Shown piece after piece: positions 17,443-26,247 of a stretch of 52,309 nt of DNA (positions within the stretch are counted from its first letter, which is position 1; every line of letters begins with the position of its first letter). The notes beneath the pieces were generated by a model. It saw only the letters and a program-made list of their open reading frames with translations. It was not told the origin of the DNA and did not search any database. The stretch covers positions 1 to 52,309 of the forward strand of contig JAUXNQ010000063.1 of the NCBI GenBank assembly GCA_030682715.1, given 5' to 3'. The stretch comes from Methylotenera sp. (GTDB lineage Bacteria; Pseudomonadota; Gammaproteobacteria; Burkholderiales; Methylophilaceae). Made by a program: the position numbers and the translations under genes.

Positions 17443-18846
17443 TTAGCGCGCCCCTACGATCACTAATTGTTGATTAATATCTGCTAAATCAGGCTCTGCG
17501 ACGACACCAGAAGTCGCTTTAAGGCGGATGATGTTCACTAAATAACTATAGCGCGCCTGCAATAAGTCACGTTTAGCACTAAATAGCTGTTGCTGTGCAT
17601 TAAGCACATCCACACTGGTACGCACGCCAACTTCATAGCCTAACTTGGTAGAATCTACTTGGCTTTGGCTAGAAATCAGCGCTTGCTCATAGGCTTTTAC
17701 CTGGGCAATGCTTGAGCTTAAATTGAGATAAGCTCGTTGCGTTTCTAGCTCTGCACTGCGCCGTGCGATTTGTATGTCATCTTGCGCTTTTTGTTGATTA
17801 AGCACAGCCTGACGCACGCGCGAACTGACAGCGCCCCCTAGATACAAGGGGATTTCTAACTGAAACCCTATCGCTGCAGTTTTCAGCTCACTGCCGATAC
17901 CATTGGTCGGATTACCGTTTGCATAGTTATTGGTATAACTTGCAACCGCATCTAATGTAGGTAAGTGCCCCGCCCTTAAGCGCTCTACTTCTTGAGTTGA
18001 AATGGCAAGTGCATCCTGCTGAATCTGAATATTCAAGTTATTTTGCGTAGCCACTTCTAGCCATCTATCCAACCCCTGCCCTAGACTATTAGTCGCCATG
18101 TCTGTTCTAACCGTTGCAAGTTTTTCTGGCATTTTTCCTGTGATTGCTTGCACTGCATGCTTAGCAATCTGGTACTGATTAACCGCGGCGATTTCCTGCG
18201 CAAATACTAGATCAAAACGCGCCTGTGCCTCATTTACGTCTGTAATCGTCGCTGTACCAACTTCAAAATTAGCATTAGCCTGCTCTAACTGGCTTAGAAT
18301 GGCGGCTTTCTGCGCAACGATTAATTCTATTTGGTCTTGCGCCAAAAGCACATCAAAATAAGCCTGCGTCACTCGTAACATCAGCTCTTGCTTACTTAAA
18401 TTCAATTGTTTATCGGCTCGGCTTACCTGCACTTTGCTTTGGTCGATTTGTACTAGGCTATCTTTACGATAAATCGGCTGACGTGCCTGTACTCCATAAT
18501 TATAACTCTCAAAATTTGAGCGCCCTTCAGGTACGAAAGGGTTGTTACCAGATAAAATTTCTAATCTAGTTTGCGTGGCAGTCGCACCCGCAGTTAAATT
18601 AAGCGTCGGACGGTACAGCGCTTTGGCCTGCTCTATCGCCTCTTGTGCGGCCTGATTAGCACTTAATGCTGACGCCAGCGTAGGGTCATTTGCTAGCGCC
18701 TGCTGATAGACCTCAATCAATGAGTACGGTTTATCATCAGCATTAGCATAAGGTGCAAATGCTAACAACAACACCGTCAGCTTGGCTAAGCGTTGAGCAA
18801 CCTTGAGGGCTTGAACAACCTTGAGGTTTTGAGGGATTTTGAGCAT
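17443..18846 (-). CDS. tolC: TolC family outer-membrane efflux channel
   Basis: The 467-residue precursor has an N-terminal signal peptide ending around FAPYANA. Two internally similar TolC repeats follow (YSLIEVYQQALANDPTL start; YFDVLLAQDQIELI; LDRWLEVATQNNLNI; IPLYLGGAVSSRVRQA; GVRTSVDVLNAQQQLF). TolC trimers form the outer-membrane duct for RND pumps and type I secretion. The gene shares an operon with pcm and the RND pump genes upstream, so it probably completes that tripartite system. Confidence 0.95.
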   Translation of the reverse strand: MLKIPQNLKVVQALKVAQRLAKLTVLLLAFAPYANADDKPYSLIEVYQQALANDPTLASALSANQAAQEAIEQAKALYRPTLNLTAGATATQTRLEILSGNNPFVPEGRSNFESYNYGVQARQPIYRKDSLVQIDQSKVQVSRADKQLNLSKQELMLRVTQAYFDVLLAQDQIELIVAQKAAILSQLEQANANFEVGTATITDVNEAQARFDLVFAQEIAAVNQYQIAKHAVQAITGKMPEKLATVRTDMATNSLGQGLDRWLEVATQNNLNIQIQQDALAISTQEVERLRAGHLPTLDAVASYTNNYANGNPTNGIGSELKTAAIGFQLEIPLYLGGAVSSRVRQAVLNQQKAQDDIQIARRSAELETQRAYLNLSSSIAQVKAYEQALISSQSQVDSTKLGYEVGVRTSVDVLNAQQQLFSAKRDLLQARYSYLVNIIRLKATSGVVAEPDLADINQQLVIVGAR

Positions 18847-18871
18847 ATCAGGGCTTAATTAACACATGCAT

Positions 18872-19582
18872 TTAAAAAGCAAACTTTGTTGCTTGTGGTG
18901 CATTCTCTAACACTGGCAAGCAGGTTTCAAATATCGTTTCATGACGGTATGAGCCTTCACTTACACGCTGTGTCACGGTGGCTTCCATCATCGGCGCATC
19001 ACCCACCACTGCAAATAAACGGCCACCGACATTTAACATTTTTTCTGCCGCCACTGGGCGTAACGGCAATGAGCCCGTAAACACAATCACATCGTAAGGT
19101 GCAGCGGTAGAAAAGCCATTAACCGCATCACCTACATAAAGCGTCACATTGTGAATACCTTGCGCTTGTAAGCGGTATTGCGCGGTGTTAGATAGTTCTG
19201 GGTAAATTTCAACCGCATGTACATGTTGCGCTAAAGTAGCTAATAATGCTGTTAAATAGCCACTACCTGTGCCTACTAGCAACACTTTATCAGTCTTTTT
19301 AATATGTAAAGCTTGAAGAATGCGGCCTTCCAGCTTTGGCGACAGCATGGTTTGGTCTTCACCAATGGGTAACTCAACATCCGCAAAAGCTAAGCCCACC
19401 TGAGATTCTGCAACAAAATTTTCGCGCGGCACTGCATCTAACACAGCTAATACGACTGGGTCTAACACTTCCCAAGTGCGAATCTGCTGTTCTATCATGT
19501 TAAATCTGGCCTCAGCTATATTAAACTGAGTATTAAACTGGGCAGGTGCATGCTGTTCTACGATTTTTGCTGTTTGTGTCAT
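18872..19582 (-). CDS. pcm: Protein-L-isoaspartate O-methyltransferase family protein
   Basis: The 236-residue SAM-dependent methyltransferase has motif I VLLVGTGSGYLTALLA near residue 105 and the downstream motif PYDVIVFTGSLP. Family members repair isoaspartyl residues. The substrate-loop motif here reads TMLSPKLEGRILQAL instead of the canonical TISQPYIVA, typical of the tolC-linked betaproteobacterial branch, so isoaspartate activity is unproven. It lies 25 bp upstream of tolC, which is the usual betaproteobacterial pairing. Confidence 0.88.
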   Translation of the reverse strand: MTQTAKIVEQHAPAQFNTQFNIAEARFNMIEQQIRTWEVLDPVVLAVLDAVPRENFVAESQVGLAFADVELPIGEDQTMLSPKLEGRILQALHIKKTDKVLLVGTGSGYLTALLATLAQHVHAVEIYPELSNTAQYRLQAQGIHNVTLYVGDAVNGFSTAAPYDVIVFTGSLPLRPVAAEKMLNVGGRLFAVVGDAPMMEATVTQRVSEGSYRHETIFETCLPVLENAPQATKFAF

Positions 19583-19639
19583 GTTTGATTACTCTATGAT
19601 GTTTTATTTAATGATAATTATAACGCAAGTGCTTATTGG

Positions 19640-22600
19640 CTAAGGTACTTTTACTCTAAACCAAGCGGCATACAAGGCAGGTAAAAATAATACCGTCAAC
19701 AACGTAGCAATTGCTAACCCTCCCATAATCGCCACTGCCATTGGGCCAAAAAACACACTGCGCGACAATGGTATCATCGCCAATATTGCAGCTGCCGCTG
19801 TGAGTACAATCGGGCGAAAACGACGGATTGTAGACTCTACAATTGCCTGCCACTCAGGTAGCCCGCTCGCTTTATCTTGGTCTATCTGATCTACCAAGAT
19901 TACGGAATTACGCATAATCATGCCTGATAGTGCAATCGTGCCTAACATTGCCACAAAACCAAAAGGCTTATCAAACACAAGCAAGGCTAAAGTAACCCCA
20001 ATCAAACCTAATGGTGCCGTCAATAACACCAACACAACGCGAGAGAAGCTTTGCAACTGAATCATCAATATCGTTAACACGGCAACCAGAAACAAAGGCA
20101 CACCTGCCGCAACTGATGCGCCGCCTTTGGCAGACTCTTCAACCGCACCGCCTGTTTCTAAACTTACCCCTAATGGCAGGTTGGCTTTAATCTCTTTCAA
20201 TTGACTTTCAATCTGCTCGGACACCACTGGCGCCTGTAAGTTGCCTTGAAGATTAGCCCTGACTGTAATGGATGGTTCGCGATTACGGCGCCAGATGACG
20301 CCTTCTTCAAAATCTGAGGTAATGGTAGTTAATTGCGATAAAGGAACACTGCTGCCGCTTTGCGTATTAATCATTAAATCTTGCAAACTTGATAATCGGC
20401 TACGTTCAATTTCTGTTCCTCTAGCTACCAAATCAATACGTTCATTACCTTCTCTAAATTCTGTAATGTAGAGTGATTGCATGGCGCCATTAATCATATT
20501 AGCTACATCCACTGAGCTGATACCTAATAGACGCGCTTTGGCTTGATCCACCTCCACATGCACCACTTTGCTTGGCTCTTCCCATCCAAGCTGTACATTA
20601 ATCAGATTAGCATTGGCTCGCATAATATCGGCCACTTGATGCGATATTTCACGTATATGTGGAATATCCGTCCCCGACACCCTAAACTGCACAGGAAAGC
20701 CTACTGGTGGGCCATTTTCTAGGCGTAGTACAGAGGAGCGCAAAGCAGGAAAGTCTTGCTCAAATAATTGGATTAAATCCTGACGTAAGCTTTCACGCGC
20801 CTGCAAACTCTTACTTAATATGACAAACTGCCCAAAACCACGGTGCGGTAACTGAATATCTAGTGGTAAATAAAAGCGCGGGCCACCCGTGCCGATGTAA
20901 GCAACAAAATTATCAATCCCATTATTTTTGATGTTCCATTGCTGTAGCCAATGCTCTAACTTTTTGGCCTGCGCATCGGTTGCCGCATAAGAGGCTCCCT
21001 CTGTCATACGTAAATCAACGATTAACTCTAGCCGTGTTGAGTCAGGAAAGAACTGCTGCTGTACTTTTGTAAACCCTACAATTGACAGTACAAACAACGC
21101 TAAGGTGATTGCAATCACAGCTATACGATACCGCACGCAAGCCGTGACCACCACCCGAAAAGCACGATAAAACGCTGTGTTATAAATGTCATGATGGTGT
21201 GCCTCTAAAGTAGCAGCATGACTTTGAGACTTATCTGAGTTACCCGATGATTTACGCCTTAACTTATTAAGCCACCATTTAAGCCACCGTTGCTTAAATC
21301 TTGATGGTACTGCTTGTTTTGAATAATCAGGCAACAAGTGATAGCCCAAATAGGGCACAAATATCACCGCCGCGAACCATGAAATAATCAAAGAAATAGC
21401 TGAAACCTGAAATATTGAGCGGGTATATTCTCCAGTGGAAGAAACTGCTGTTGCAATGGGCAGAAAACCTGCCACTGTCACCAAAGTGCCCGTGAGCATT
21501 GGCATAGCGGTTGAAGTAAAAGCAAATGAAGCGGCTCTGGTTTTATCCCAACCCTGCTCCATTTTTGATGCCATCATTTCTACGGCAATAATGGCATCAT
21601 CCACCAGTAAGCCTAAAGCCAGAATCAATGCACCTAACGATATTTTATGTAGGCCAATATCAAGCATATGCATCAATAAGAACGTACTTGCCAGCACCAC
21701 GGGGATAGTAATTGCCACGACAATCCCGCTACGTAAACCTAAAGATAGCAAGCTCACCCCTAGGACGATCACCAATGCCTCGACCAGTGACATGACAAAA
21801 TCACTCACAGAATTTGCCACAATGGCCGGCTGTGAGGTAACCGTATTCAAGGCCAAACCAACTAATAACTGTTGTTTTACTCGCGCAACCGTTGCATCTA
21901 GTGACTTACCTAATGCAATAATATCGCCACCGTCTTTCATACTAACACCCAATAACAAGGCTTCTTTGCCTTCAAAGCGTATTCGGCTCTTAGGTGGGTC
22001 TTCAAACCCACGGTAAACTCGGGCGACATCGGCCAAACGGAAATCTTGTTGATTTGCGCGTAGCCGAATATTGCGTAAATCTTCTAATTTATCGTAACGA
22101 CCAGACACAGCAATGCGAATACGCTCATCAGTTGAATCGTAACTGCCGCTTTTTACAACTGCATTTTGCGCTTGCAATATATTAACAAGCGTATTGCCAT
22201 TAATCCCGATACTCGCCAACTTAGCATTCGAAATTTCAATAAAAATGCGTTGTTTTTGCTCCCCAAAGAACTCCACTTTGGCAACATCTTTTACCTTGAG
22301 TAACTCTGTACGTATCAACTCAGCTTGTTCTTTAAGTGCTGCCGCATCAAAGCCATCACCCGTCAGTGCATACATGGTGCCATAGACATCACTGAACTCA
22401 TCATTAAACGTTAAGCTCTCTATGCCTTGCGGTAGCGTATGCCGAATATCACCAACTTTCTTTCGAACTTGATACCAAACTTCGGGTATATCTTTTGAAT
22501 ACGTATCGTCTTTGGCAACAACAAAAACCATAGCTTCACCAGGACGCGAATAACTGCTGGTGTAATCAAGGTGCTGAATTTCTTGTAATTTCTTTTCAAG

Positions 22601-22936
22601 CTTATCCGTGACTTGCTGCTCTACTTCTTGCGCACTGGCACCAGGCCAAGTGACGCTTACCAGCATCACTTTAAACGTAAATGGCGGATCTTCTGATTGC
22701 CCTAATTTTAAATACGCAAGGAATCCAGCGACAGTAAGTACTAACATCAAATATAAAACCAGCGTTTGATGCGCTAACGCCCAGTTTGATAAATTCAGTT
22801 TATTATTTAATTTACCTAGCTCAGGCAATGCCTTTTCACCAGCTGATAATGCCCCCTGCTTTGGCGCATCCTTATCTAACTCACTGCTTAATTCACTATT
22901 TAACTCATTTTTTAATTCATCGTTAAATTCACTCAT
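19640..22936 (-). CDS. RND efflux transporter, inner-membrane pump subunit
   Basis: The 1098-residue protein has the AcrB-type layout of 12 membrane helices with two large periplasmic loops. The first helix starts near residue 55, after a charged N-terminal extension. Recognisable segments are LGQSEDPPFTFKVMLV, WPGASAQEVEQQVTDKLE, and the proton-relay helix LALGLLVDDAIIAVEMM with its paired Asp. The second half has GMIMRNSVILVDQID and RFRPIVLTAAAAILAMIPL. It overlaps the adaptor gene by 4 bp (ATGA). It probably exports hydrophobic or amphiphilic compounds by proton antiport; substrates are unknown. Confidence 0.95.
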   Translation of the reverse strand: MSEFNDELKNELNSELSSELDKDAPKQGALSAGEKALPELGKLNNKLNLSNWALAHQTLVLYLMLVLTVAGFLAYLKLGQSEDPPFTFKVMLVSVTWPGASAQEVEQQVTDKLEKKLQEIQHLDYTSSYSRPGEAMVFVVAKDDTYSKDIPEVWYQVRKKVGDIRHTLPQGIESLTFNDEFSDVYGTMYALTGDGFDAAALKEQAELIRTELLKVKDVAKVEFFGEQKQRIFIEISNAKLASIGINGNTLVNILQAQNAVVKSGSYDSTDERIRIAVSGRYDKLEDLRNIRLRANQQDFRLADVARVYRGFEDPPKSRIRFEGKEALLLGVSMKDGGDIIALGKSLDATVARVKQQLLVGLALNTVTSQPAIVANSVSDFVMSLVEALVIVLGVSLLSLGLRSGIVVAITIPVVLASTFLLMHMLDIGLHKISLGALILALGLLVDDAIIAVEMMASKMEQGWDKTRAASFAFTSTAMPMLTGTLVTVAGFLPIATAVSSTGEYTRSIFQVSAISLIISWFAAVIFVPYLGYHLLPDYSKQAVPSRFKQRWLKWWLNKLRRKSSGNSDKSQSHAATLEAHHHDIYNTAFYRAFRVVVTACVRYRIAVIAITLALFVLSIVGFTKVQQQFFPDSTRLELIVDLRMTEGASYAATDAQAKKLEHWLQQWNIKNNGIDNFVAYIGTGGPRFYLPLDIQLPHRGFGQFVILSKSLQARESLRQDLIQLFEQDFPALRSSVLRLENGPPVGFPVQFRVSGTDIPHIREISHQVADIMRANANLINVQLGWEEPSKVVHVEVDQAKARLLGISSVDVANMINGAMQSLYITEFREGNERIDLVARGTEIERSRLSSLQDLMINTQSGSSVPLSQLTTITSDFEEGVIWRRNREPSITVRANLQGNLQAPVVSEQIESQLKEIKANLPLGVSLETGGAVEESAKGGASVAAGVPLFLVAVLTILMIQLQSFSRVVLVLLTAPLGLIGVTLALLVFDKPFGFVAMLGTIALSGMIMRNSVILVDQIDQDKASGLPEWQAIVESTIRRFRPIVLTAAAAILAMIPLSRSVFFGPMAVAIMGGLAIATLLTVLFLPALYAAWFRVKVP

Positions 22937-24003
22937 GGCGTAGCCTTAAACCTTGGCGCTACTACTTGACCATTTGCCAGTGTATGCACACCCGCTATTG
23001 CAATGCGCTCACCCGCCTTTAGGCCACTGCTAATCAATACCCCATGCTCGGATAACTCACCAGCCTCTACTTCACGTGTTTGTGCTTTATTATTTTCATC
23101 AATCACCCAGACCACTTCTTTGCCATTGATTTGCGTTAATGCACTTGATGGAATCAACCACTGAGAAATTCTAGCAACATTAGGATGCTCAAACTTAACG
23201 CCTGCCGTCATGCCTAATTTAACTTTTTCATCCGCGCCATTAATGCTTACTCTAATATTAAATGCTCGCGTTGCTGAATCTGCTGCTGGCGAAATTTCAC
23301 GCACAAGCCCTGTATAAACCTGCTTAGGATTTGCCCACATTTTGACCGTCACAGGCATATTAATTTGAACTAAACCCATGCGCGATTCTGGTATTGCAAG
23401 TAACACTTCCATTTCTTTTAAACTCGCGATACTGACGATCACTTCTCCCGCTTGCACCAATTGGCCTGGCTCTGCTTGTATCATCGTGACCACACCATCT
23501 CGATCAGCAGTAAGCTGTGTATACAGTGTTTGGTTTCCAGAAATATCGGCCTGTGCTTTTACTTGCGCTAACCTTGCGCTCGCGGTTTTTAGCTCGGCCT
23601 CGCGCAAATCTAAGGCTGAGGCAGATATAAACTTTTTATGAAACAATTGGCGCTGCCTTTCAAGCTCTGCCAAAGCCAATGCATAATTAGCTTCCGCAGC
23701 GCGCACATCTGCCATTGCCGAGGCCATGCTTAAATTGGCATCAGCGCTATCTAACTTAACTAGCACCTGTCCTTTTTTCACCTGCGCACCAACCTCTACG
23801 ATACGGTTAGTAATTTTTCCATTAATTCTAAATCCCTGCTTAGACTCATATCGAGGGCGGACTTCACCCACTAAAATCATCGCGCCTGATTGACCTGCAT
23901 CACCTACCTTCACCACCAATGTAGGTCGCGGCGGTTGTGCTGGCGGAGGTGGTTGATCACAAGCAGAAAGCGATATGGCAATTAGTAATAAAAAGATTTT
24001 CAT
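22933..24003 (-). CDS. RND efflux periplasmic adaptor (membrane fusion) lipoprotein
   Basis: The 356-residue precursor starts MKIFLLLIAISLSACDQ, a lipoprotein signal with Cys at about 15, followed by a Pro-rich linker. It continues with lipoyl-like halves (GFRINGKITNRIVEVGAQVKKGQVLVKLD; GVVTMIQAEPGQLVQAGEVIVSI) around an alpha-helical hairpin and ends with beta-barrel and membrane-proximal domains. It bridges the RND pump and TolC. ATG at 24003 is chosen over the in-frame TTG at 24024 because it gives a proper signal peptide and a GTGAG site overlapping the tetR stop codon. Confidence 0.93.
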   Translation of the reverse strand: MKIFLLLIAISLSACDQPPPPAQPPRPTLVVKVGDAGQSGAMILVGEVRPRYESKQGFRINGKITNRIVEVGAQVKKGQVLVKLDSADANLSMASAMADVRAAEANYALALAELERQRQLFHKKFISASALDLREAELKTASARLAQVKAQADISGNQTLYTQLTADRDGVVTMIQAEPGQLVQAGEVIVSIASLKEMEVLLAIPESRMGLVQINMPVTVKMWANPKQVYTGLVREISPAADSATRAFNIRVSINGADEKVKLGMTAGVKFEHPNVARISQWLIPSSALTQINGKEVVWVIDENNKAQTREVEAGELSEHGVLISSGLKAGERIAIAGVHTLANGQVVAPRFKATP

Positions 24004-24013
24004 TTGAATGTAC

Positions 24014-24700
24014 TCACGATTCAATTTTATTAGTCGCTGTTGTTAATTGATAGTTGTTATCCACAATATCTACAAGCCCACGCAACAAACCTTGCAACAT
24101 CGTGTTTTGCATCATTGCCAGCCTAGCTTGCACAGCTGACCATTCAATCCAAGTTTCCCGACCCAAGGATATTTCAAGTGAACACACGCCATGAACACCT
24201 GCCCACAATGTTTGGGCAATTAACTCAGCGTTAGTGAGCTCGGGCCTAAACAAACCTGCGTCAAAAGCATCTTGCACAATACATTTAAGTTGCGCATACG
24301 CATCCTGCTCAGTATTACCGCGCTGAATCTGTGTTGTTTCTAAATTGCATGGCACGCGTGGTGTCATAAACATCAATCGATAATGGTTGGGGTGCTGCAA
24401 TGCAAACATGGCATAAGCATGACCAAAGGCACGGATACGCCCAATGAGATCAGGCAACTGCATCACGTCACGCATGCTCGCTGCCAGCTTTAAAAAATCC
24501 TCATCACATACGGCTTGTAAAAGTGCCTCTTTATCTGAAAAGTGGTGGTATAGCGTGGTGGCCGAATAGTTAATATTTCTAGCAATTTCGCGCATAGAAA
24601 CTGCCTCTATGCCGCGCGCCACAAATAATGTGCGCGCAGCATCTAGTATCTTTGTGCGTAGCGCATCGCGCGCTTCAGCTGATTTTACTTTAGGTGGCAT
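24014..24700 (-). CDS. TetR/AcrR family repressor
   Basis: The 228-residue protein has the N-terminal TetR helix-turn-helix (AARTLFVARGIEAVSMREIARNINYSATTLYHHFSDKEALLQAV, residues ~18-62) and a divergent C-terminal ligand domain of the WHG type. It is the first gene of the efflux operon and ends 10 bp before the adaptor start. The 29-bp dyad just upstream is a probable autoregulatory operator. Confidence 0.93.
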   Translation of the reverse strand: MPPKVKSAEARDALRTKILDAARTLFVARGIEAVSMREIARNINYSATTLYHHFSDKEALLQAVCDEDFLKLAASMRDVMQLPDLIGRIRAFGHAYAMFALQHPNHYRLMFMTPRVPCNLETTQIQRGNTEQDAYAQLKCIVQDAFDAGLFRPELTNAELIAQTLWAGVHGVCSLEISLGRETWIEWSAVQARLAMMQNTMLQGLLRGLVDIVDNNYQLTTATNKIES

Positions 24701-24718
24701 TTAATTTGACAGATGATA

Positions 24719-24747
24719 GTTAACACCGTTAAATTAACACTGTTAAC
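24719..24747. promoter_or_regulatory. Probable TetR operator
   Basis: Arms gttaacaccgttaa and ttaacactgttaac form a near-perfect inverted repeat (12 of 14 positions pair, 1-nt centre), beginning 19 bp upstream of the tetR ATG. Size, symmetry and location fit a TetR-family operator covering the efflux operon promoter. Confidence 0.7.
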
Positions 24748-24841
24748 TAACAATGTAAAGTGAATTACCCATCACAATACCTAGTGACTGGCTTACTTAA
24801 ATTTAAACAGGGAGGTACGGCATAAAACTCAGTGCCAAGCC

Positions 24842-26230
24842 CTAGCTAATGCCGTATTGACTCAGTTTATACCATAAGGAACGTTCACTAATTTCAAGCA
24901 CTTTTGCTGCCTTACTTTTATTGCCATGCGTAAATGCTAATGCTTTAACAATTAATTGCCGCTCTAGCGCCTCCACCGAGCTAGGTAAAGAGAGTGGATT
25001 CGCTGTAGCCTTATCATCAACAGGCTTAGTTGGGTTTAGTCCGTGAGTGTCCGAATTGCTTGCCATTAACTCAACCGAGTGACTTAACATTTCTGCGGGT
25101 AAATGTTCAGGCTGAATTATTTGATTACCACTGATAATGGCGGCACGCTCTAATACATTCTCTAGTTCCCGTACATTGCCAGGCCAATCATACTGCATGA
25201 GCATCTGCACAGCCTGATCGGATATCGCCACGCGACGTTTGGCTAAGAAATATTCAGCCAGTGCTTCAATATCAGATTTTCGCGCTTTGAGTGCGGGTAA
25301 ATCGATACGAAATACGTTTAAACGATAATATAAGTCTTCACGTAGTTTACCGTCTTTAATCGCTGCTATTGGGTTACGGTTGGTAGCCGCTACCACACGA
25401 ATATCCACGGAAATTGGACGGTTTCCGCCCAAACGCTCAATTACATTTTCTTGCAAAGCTCGTAGCAACTTGGCCTGCAACTGCATTGGCATTTCAGTCA
25501 CTTCATCCAAAAATAAAGTGCCGCCATCGGCTAACTCAAACTTACCGATACGTTCTTTAACGGCGCCAGTAAAAGCGCCTTTTTCATGCCCAAATAACTC
25601 GGATTCCAGCATTTCATGTGGAATCGCAGCACAATTAACTGCTACAAATAATGCATTATTTCGTGGTGAAGCTGCATGAATCGCACGTGCAACTACCTCT
25701 TTACCTGTGCCAGTTTCACCCGCCAGCAATACTGTCGCTTTTTCTGGCGCCACTTGTCGAATAGATGCAGTTAATTGCTGCATCACGAGGCTATTGCCAA
25801 TTAAGCCAATATTAATCGATTTTTCTTCACGCAAGAACTTGTTTTCAACCACCAATCGAGAAAAAGACAAAGCGCGTTTGATGGCGAGTTCTAGCTCTTC
25901 CAAATCAAAGGGGCGCAATATGTAGTCTGATGCACCGCTTTTCATCGCTTCAATGGCTGATTTAATCTCGCCCTGTGCCGTGACAATTATCACTGGGAGT
26001 TCAGCATCTGTTTTACGAATTTCTTTCAGTAACTGCAAGCCATCCATGCGCGGCATGTGTAGATCAGTCACCACACAATCAACTTTTTGTGCTTGAATGA
26101 CTTCCAATGCCTCTCGACCATCTCTCGCTGTCAGTGGTTGATAGCCTGCCTGACGCAGACTAATCTCCAGCAGGCGTAGCATGCTGGGCTCATCATCTAC
26201 CGCTAATATATATTTAATGCTGTCTGACAT
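24842..26230 (-). CDS. NtrC-family sigma54-dependent response regulator
   Basis: The 462-residue protein has a receiver domain (~7-120) with acidic pocket DDE and phosphoacceptor Asp56 in VVTDLHMPRMDG. An AAA+ central domain (~145-375) has GETGTGKE (Walker A), the sigma54-contact loop GAFTGA and the DGGTLFLDEV Walker B. The C-terminal Fis-type helix-turn-helix is GNKSKAAKVLEISERSLWYKL. It would activate sigma54 RNA polymerase after phosphorylation by the kinase encoded 17 bp upstream. The sigma54-type promoter at 29.9 kb is a probable target (inference). Confidence 0.96.
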   Translation of the reverse strand: MSDSIKYILAVDDEPSMLRLLEISLRQAGYQPLTARDGREALEVIQAQKVDCVVTDLHMPRMDGLQLLKEIRKTDAELPVIIVTAQGEIKSAIEAMKSGASDYILRPFDLEELELAIKRALSFSRLVVENKFLREEKSINIGLIGNSLVMQQLTASIRQVAPEKATVLLAGETGTGKEVVARAIHAASPRNNALFVAVNCAAIPHEMLESELFGHEKGAFTGAVKERIGKFELADGGTLFLDEVTEMPMQLQAKLLRALQENVIERLGGNRPISVDIRVVAATNRNPIAAIKDGKLREDLYYRLNVFRIDLPALKARKSDIEALAEYFLAKRRVAISDQAVQMLMQYDWPGNVRELENVLERAAIISGNQIIQPEHLPAEMLSHSVELMASNSDTHGLNPTKPVDDKATANPLSLPSSVEALERQLIVKALAFTHGNKSKAAKVLEISERSLWYKLSQYGIS

Positions 26231-26247
26231 AATCTCACTTTTTATGA

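Noticed and set aside
21435-22016. 193-codon plus-strand frame opposite the RND pump
   Set aside because: It overlaps conserved pump helices on the other strand and has low-complexity, shadow-like composition.
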